64,000 nt of DNA from Candidatus Eremiobacteraceae bacterium (GTDB lineage: Bacteria > Vulcanimicrobiota > Vulcanimicrobiia > Eremiobacterales > Eremiobacteraceae): assembly GCA_035295225.1 (NCBI GenBank), contig DATGJI010000059.1, positions 40,492-104,491 of the forward strand, written 5' to 3'. How positions within the stretch are numbered: position 1 is the stretch's first letter; each line of letters begins with the position of its first letter. Both the position numbers and the translations under genes were made by a program. Under the pieces are notes generated by a model. The model was not told the origin of the DNA. It ran no database searches and saw only the letters and a list, made by a program, of their open reading frames with translations. Shown one piece after another: positions 60,534 to 64,000 of the stretch.

Positions 60534-61523
60534 ATGCGCAACGATCTGTTTGAAACCGTGGGCGGCACGCCGCTCGTGCGGCTGACATCGCTATCCAATG
60601 CTCTCGGCCGGACGATTCTCGGCAAGGCTGAATTCCTGAATCCCGGCGGGTCAGTCAAGGATCGAGCGGCGAAGGCGATCATCGAGGACGCCGAGCGGAG
60701 CGGCCGTCTCCAGTCGGGCGGCACGATCGTAGAAGGAACCGCGGGCAACACGGGCATCGCGCTCGCGCTTCTCGGCAATGCGCGCGGTTACCGCACGGTC
60801 ATCGTCATCCCGGACGATCAGTCACACGAGAAGATCGACCTCTTGCGGGCACTGGGCGCCGACGTTCGCGTCGTTCCCTCGGCGCCGTTCACGGACGACG
60901 CCAACTATTATCACGTCGCGCGCCGCGCGGCCGAAGCGATTTCCGGCGCCGTGTGGGCAGATCAATTCAACAATGCCGCGAATTGGCGCGGGCACTACGC
61001 GACTACCGGGCCGGAGATCTACGAAGAGACCGGTGGCCGGCTCCAGACCTTCGTGTGTGCGTGCGGCACGGGCGGCACCTTCGCGGGAGTTTCGAAGTAT
61101 CTCAAGGAGAAAGATCCGTCGATTCAAGCGATCGTCGCCGACCCGATGGGTTCGGCGCTTTACGCGTACGTTCGATGCGGCGCGTTGGACGTCGTCGGCG
61201 ATTCGGTCAGCGAAGGCATCGGCATCAAGCGGATCACCGACAACTTCAAAGCCGCGGTTCCCGACGGCGCATGCCGGATCGACGATCGAACGATGGTTGA
61301 GATGGCACACTATCTCGTCCGCTCGGAAGGCTTGCTGCTCGGCGGCTCGGCGGCGCTGAACGTCGCGGCTGCGGCGCGCTTGAGCCGGGACCTGCCGCGC
61401 GGCAGCGTTGTCGTGACCGTTTTGTGCGACGGCGGCGCGCGCTATATGTCGCGCCTCTACAACCCCGCATGGCTCGCGGAAAACGACCTCCTTCCGGTCT
61501 GTCAGGACCTGGACTTTCTCTAA
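60534..61523 (+). CDS. Cysteine synthase family protein (CysK/CysM)
   Basis: A 329-residue PLP enzyme. The family start is ETVGGTPLVRLTSLSNALGR, the PLP lysine is in NPGGSVKDRAAKAI, and GTIVEGTAGNTGIALALLGN and CGTGGTFAGVSKYLKEKDP are the substrate and phosphate loops. It makes cysteine from O-acetylserine (or a related donor) and sulfide. Start at the ATG 60534; the long open frame upstream is antisense to trxB. CysK and CysM cannot be told apart by reading alone. Confidence 0.92.
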   Translation: MRNDLFETVGGTPLVRLTSLSNALGRTILGKAEFLNPGGSVKDRAAKAIIEDAERSGRLQSGGTIVEGTAGNTGIALALLGNARGYRTVIVIPDDQSHEKIDLLRALGADVRVVPSAPFTDDANYYHVARRAAEAISGAVWADQFNNAANWRGHYATTGPEIYEETGGRLQTFVCACGTGGTFAGVSKYLKEKDPSIQAIVADPMGSALYAYVRCGALDVVGDSVSEGIGIKRITDNFKAAVPDGACRIDDRTMVEMAHYLVRSEGLLLGGSAALNVAAAARLSRDLPRGSVVVTVLCDGGARYMSRLYNPAWLAENDLLPVCQDLDFL

Positions 61524-61631
61524 GCCGGCCGGCAACGGATAGCGCACTCCGACCGTAGGTTTTCCCGGCGTCGGGGCGAACCCGGGACTTTGGGATAAAT
61601 TTCACAAGGTCATCGGGAGCGTCCATTTCAC

Positions 61632-61991
61632 GTGCTATTCTCGCCTTGGGCGATCGTCGCCGTATTCTTCGTCGTCGCGCTAGTCGTCGCGTTCGCCATC
61701 TCTGCCGTGCCGGGTATTTTCACGAGCAAGCGGCCGAACAGAGCGAAGGCCGAAGCCTACGAATGCGGCGTCCCGCCGACATCTGCGATGATCGGCCGGT
61801 TCCCGGTCCGCTTCTATCTCGTCGCGATGCTGTTCGTCATCTTCGACGTCGAAGCGGCTTCGTTTTACCCGTGGGCTGTCCGGCTGCGCGATCTCGGCGC
61901 GTTCGGGCTCGTGGAAATGGTGACGTTCATCGTCGTGCTGGGCGTCGGCTACGCATATGTATGGAAGAAAGGCGGTTTCTCATGGAGATGA
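61632..61991 (+). CDS. nuoA: NADH-quinone oxidoreductase subunit A
   Basis: A 119-residue membrane subunit of respiratory complex I with three hydrophobic helices. The conserved YECGVPP and [20 protein letters not shown] motifs are present. The start is a GTG with a GGGAG ribosome site. It heads the nuoABCD operon; nuoB starts 10 bases inside its end. The preceding 108-base gap holds the presumed promoter; no clear hexamers were identified. Confidence 0.93.
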   Translation: MLFSPWAIVAVFFVVALVVAFAISAVPGIFTSKRPNRAKAEAYECGVPPTSAMIGRFPVRFYLVAMLFVIFDVEAASFYPWAVRLRDLGAFGLVEMVTFIVVLGVGYAYVWKKGGFSWR

Positions 61992-62467
61992 GCCCGCACC
62001 AGCCGTACATCACGACCAAGCTCGACGAGTTCACGGCTTGGGCGCGGACGTCCGCGATCTGGCCCATGACGATGGGCCTTGCGTGCTGTGCCATCGAGAT
62101 GATGTCGATCGTCTCGCCGCGCTACGACACGTCGCGGTTCGGCGCCGAAGTGTTCCGTTCGTCCCCGCGTCAGAGCGACCTCATGATCGTCTCCGGCCGC
62201 GTCTCGAACAAGATGGCCCCGATCCTGCGCCAGCTTTACGATCAGATGCCCGATCCGAAGTGGGTCATCTCGATGGGGGCGTGTGCGTCCTCCGGCGGCA
62301 TCTTCGATAACTATGCGGTCTTGCCGGGTGTCGACCGAATCCTCCCGGTTGACGTCTACGTGCCCGGCTGCCCGCCAAGCCCCGATGCCGTGATCTTCGC
62401 GATCATGCAGCTGCGTAAACAGATCGAAGCCGGCGGCAAAGCGCTGGTACTTGCCAAGAATGCCTGA
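61982..62467 (+). CDS. nuoB: NADH-quinone oxidoreductase subunit B
   Basis: A 161-residue subunit that carries the terminal [4Fe-4S] cluster N2. The ligands are the double Cys in [11 protein letters not shown] (Cys35, Cys36), Cys in [15 protein letters not shown] and Cys in [12 protein letters not shown]. Its first codons overlap nuoA, and its end overlaps nuoC by eight bases. Start ATG 61982. Confidence 0.96.
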   Translation: MEMSPHQPYITTKLDEFTAWARTSAIWPMTMGLACCAIEMMSIVSPRYDTSRFGAEVFRSSPRQSDLMIVSGRVSNKMAPILRQLYDQMPDPKWVISMGACASSGGIFDNYAVLPGVDRILPVDVYVPGCPPSPDAVIFAIMQLRKQIEAGGKALVLAKNA

Positions 62468-63020
62468 GCAGCCGCCCGTTCGGGCCGAACGCACCCGCAC
62501 CGCGGCGTTGCTTGACACATTGCGGTCAGCGCTGGGCGAAGATCTTCTGGAAGCGGTTTCCGCGGCCGACATGGACGAAGCCGCGATCGGCCCTAGCGCA
62601 CTGCTGCGCGCGGTGGAGATCCTGCGCAGCGCCGGCTTCAACATGCTCGCCGACATCGGCGTGGTTGATCATCTCCCGCTCTCGCCGCGGTTTGAAGTCG
62701 CCTATCACCTCCAGATCATCGATGCGGCGGCCAAGCCGGTCGTGCCCGCGCGGTTTCGGCTGCGCGTCTTCCCGGACGATGCAGATCCCGTCGTGCCCTC
62801 GCTCGTATCGATCTGGCCGAACGCGAACTGGGCCGAGCGCGAGGCCTTCGACCTCTTCGGTATCAAGTTCGAAGGTCACATCAATCTCAAGCGCATCTTG
62901 ATGCCGGATGATTGGGTCGGCTACCCGCTGCGCAAAGACTACCCGCTTCGCGGGACCGATCGCGGCTTCGTCGCCGGCGGCCGCCAGGGGAGCGTCCCTC
63001 CGGTGGACCTGCAGCAATGA
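62460..63020 (+). CDS. nuoC: NADH-quinone oxidoreductase subunit C
   Basis: A 186-residue hydrophilic subunit (30-kDa family). The signature is [20 protein letters not shown], then [20 protein letters not shown] and [10 protein letters not shown]. The ATG at 62460 is preferred over a TTG nine bases earlier. The stop overlaps the nuoD start (ATGA). Nuo C and D are separate genes here, not fused. Confidence 0.94.
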   Translation: MPEQPPVRAERTRTAALLDTLRSALGEDLLEAVSAADMDEAAIGPSALLRAVEILRSAGFNMLADIGVVDHLPLSPRFEVAYHLQIIDAAAKPVVPARFRLRVFPDDADPVVPSLVSIWPNANWAEREAFDLFGIKFEGHINLKRILMPDDWVGYPLRKDYPLRGTDRGFVAGGRQGSVPPVDLQQ

Positions 63021-64000
63021 GCACGCTCGACCTATCCAGATTGGAAAGCAGCCCCGACCTTCTGATCTCGCAAGGCGACGACAGAGATTCGCTTGTCATC
63101 AGCATGGGGCCGCAGCATCCGAGCACGCACGGCGTGCTGCGAGTCATGCTCAAGCTCGACGGCGAGACGGTGATCTCGTCGGAGTCTGAGATCGGCTTCC
63201 TCCACACCGGCATCGAAAAGCAGGCGGAGAATCTCTTCTGGCAACAGACCGTCACGGTCGTCGACCGGGCAGATTACCTGGCGCCGCTTTCCAACAGCCT
63301 CTGCTACGTGCTCGCGGCCGAAAAATTGCTCGGCATCGACGGGCAGATCCCGGTTCGCGCACAAGTGCTGCGTGTGATATTCACGGAGTTGACGCGCATC
63401 GCGAGCCACTTGGTCCAGCTCGGCACGCACGCGATGGATCTGGGCGCGCAATCCATTTTCATGTATGCGTTCGAGATGCGCGAGCAGATCTTGCGCATCA
63501 TGGAGTTCGTCACGGGCGCACGCATGCACCAGTCGTGGTTCCGCATCGGCGGCCTCGCGCTCGATGTGCCGGTCGGCTTCATCGACTTGCTCGATAAGTT
63601 CATCGAGTCGTTTCCCGAGCGGCTCAGCGACATGCGCGCGATTCTCGAAAAGAACGTCATCATCATGGATCGGTTGATCGGCGTCGGCCGGATCTCTGCC
63701 GAAGATGCGATCGCGTGGGGATTGACGGGCCCGAATCTGCGCGGCAGCGGCGTGGCGTACGATGTGCGCAAAGCACTGCCGTATAGCGGATACGAGAATT
63801 ACGATTTCGACATCTGCGTCCACGACGGCGGCGACTGCTACAGCCGCTTCGTCGTCCGGCTCAACGAGATGTATCAGGCGTGGCGCATCATCAAGCAAGG
63901 CCGCGACCGGTTCCCGGGCGGCCCGGTGGTGATCGACGATCCCAAGATCGTGCCGCCGGCGAAAACCGTCATCCAGCATTCGATGGAAGCGCTGATCCAC
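63017..64000 (+). CDS. nuoD: NADH-quinone oxidoreductase subunit D (partial)
   Basis: The 49-kDa quinone-site subunit, cut by the right edge after 328 residues. It has the [20 protein letters not shown] motif, [41 protein letters not shown] and [20 protein letters not shown]. The rest of the operon (nuoE onward) is expected to the right. Confidence 0.95.
   Translation, partial: MSTLDLSRLESSPDLLISQGDDRDSLVISMGPQHPSTHGVLRVMLKLDGETVISSESEIGFLHTGIEKQAENLFWQQTVTVVDRADYLAPLSNSLCYVLAAEKLLGIDGQIPVRAQVLRVIFTELTRIASHLVQLGTHAMDLGAQSIFMYAFEMREQILRIMEFVTGARMHQSWFRIGGLALDVPVGFIDLLDKFIESFPERLSDMRAILEKNVIIMDRLIGVGRISAEDAIAWGLTGPNLRGSGVAYDVRKALPYSGYENYDFDICVHDGGDCYSRFVVRLNEMYQAWRIIKQGRDRFPGGPVVIDDPKIVPPAKTVIQHSMEALIH

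Noticed and set aside
1..64000. tRNA, rRNA or riboswitch genes
   Set aside because: Intergenic gaps are short, and I found no TTCGAATC-type T-arm with an acceptor stem, no rRNA motif and no known riboswitch core. A tRNAscan or Infernal run would be decisive.

Overview
This is a chromosomal window from a high-GC, aerobic, free-living bacterium. Nearly every base is coding, genes sit in short operons with frequent ATGA/GTGA overlaps, and GTG and TTG starts are common. The gene mix includes a proton-pumping NADH dehydrogenase operon, an Fe/Mn superoxide dismutase, glycolate oxidase, an archaeal-type class I aldolase, a large BTAD-AAA-TPR regulator and several GAF-GGDEF proteins. It fits a deep-branching soil or acidic-habitat lineage such as Candidatus Eremiobacterota. 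That placement is an inference from gene content only; no rRNA or tRNA gene was recognised.

Layout. 1-8.2 kb: a ferredoxin-NADP reductase (cut by the left edge), DoxX, aldolase, a leftward sod-fabI-iscX-lonN-nudL-yciI run, moaDE, a suppressor-of-fused protein and a ferritin-VIT1 iron exporter. 8.2-12.2 kb: CPBP protease, intergenic repeats, a glycosyltransferase, a histone-like protein, and a peroxiredoxin whose catalytic cysteine codon is UGA, that is, a selenoprotein. 12.2-21.5 kb: glcDEF and two tandem GAF/GGDEF/HD-GYP signalling proteins. 21.8-23.8 kb: small envelope genes and marC. 23.7-30.5 kb: an acyl-CoA catabolic cluster (CoA-transferase A/B, enoyl-CoA hydratase, PaaA/BoxB-type di-iron oxygenase, PaaX regulator, MBL hydrolase, 3-hydroxyacyl-CoA dehydrogenase). 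30.5-35.2 kb: GNAT, small genes and the BTAD regulator. 35.2-38.8 kb: three secreted proteins, including a multicopper oxidase and a paralogue that kept only the type 1 copper ligands. 38.9-48.3 kb: penicillin-acylase-type hydrolase, flavoproteins, mutY-nth, a geranylgeranyl-reductase-like protein and a kynureninase-like enzyme. 48.3-54.9 kb: GGDEF protein, a beta-flower protein, two peptidases and a TonB-domain protein. 54.9-55.8 kb: a REP-associated tyrosine transposase (RAYT) inside arrays of its REP palindromes. 55.8-64 kb: two TPR proteins, trxB, cysteine synthase and nuoABCD (cut by the right edge).

The most notable signals are four. (1) The peroxiredoxin selenoprotein has a SECIS-like hairpin just after the UGA and would be missed or truncated by ordinary gene calling. 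(2) A complete RAYT/REP system is present: a Y1 HUH enzyme, 27 recognisable REP units in three arrays plus one decayed copy, GTAG heads, covarying stems, and four genes whose stop codon is the TAG of the REP head. (3) In the tandem multicopper oxidase pair one member has lost all eight trinuclear-cluster histidines but kept the His-Cys-His-Met type 1 site. (4) A separate intergenic element of about 132 bp has a conserved core and inverted-repeat arms that covary between copies.
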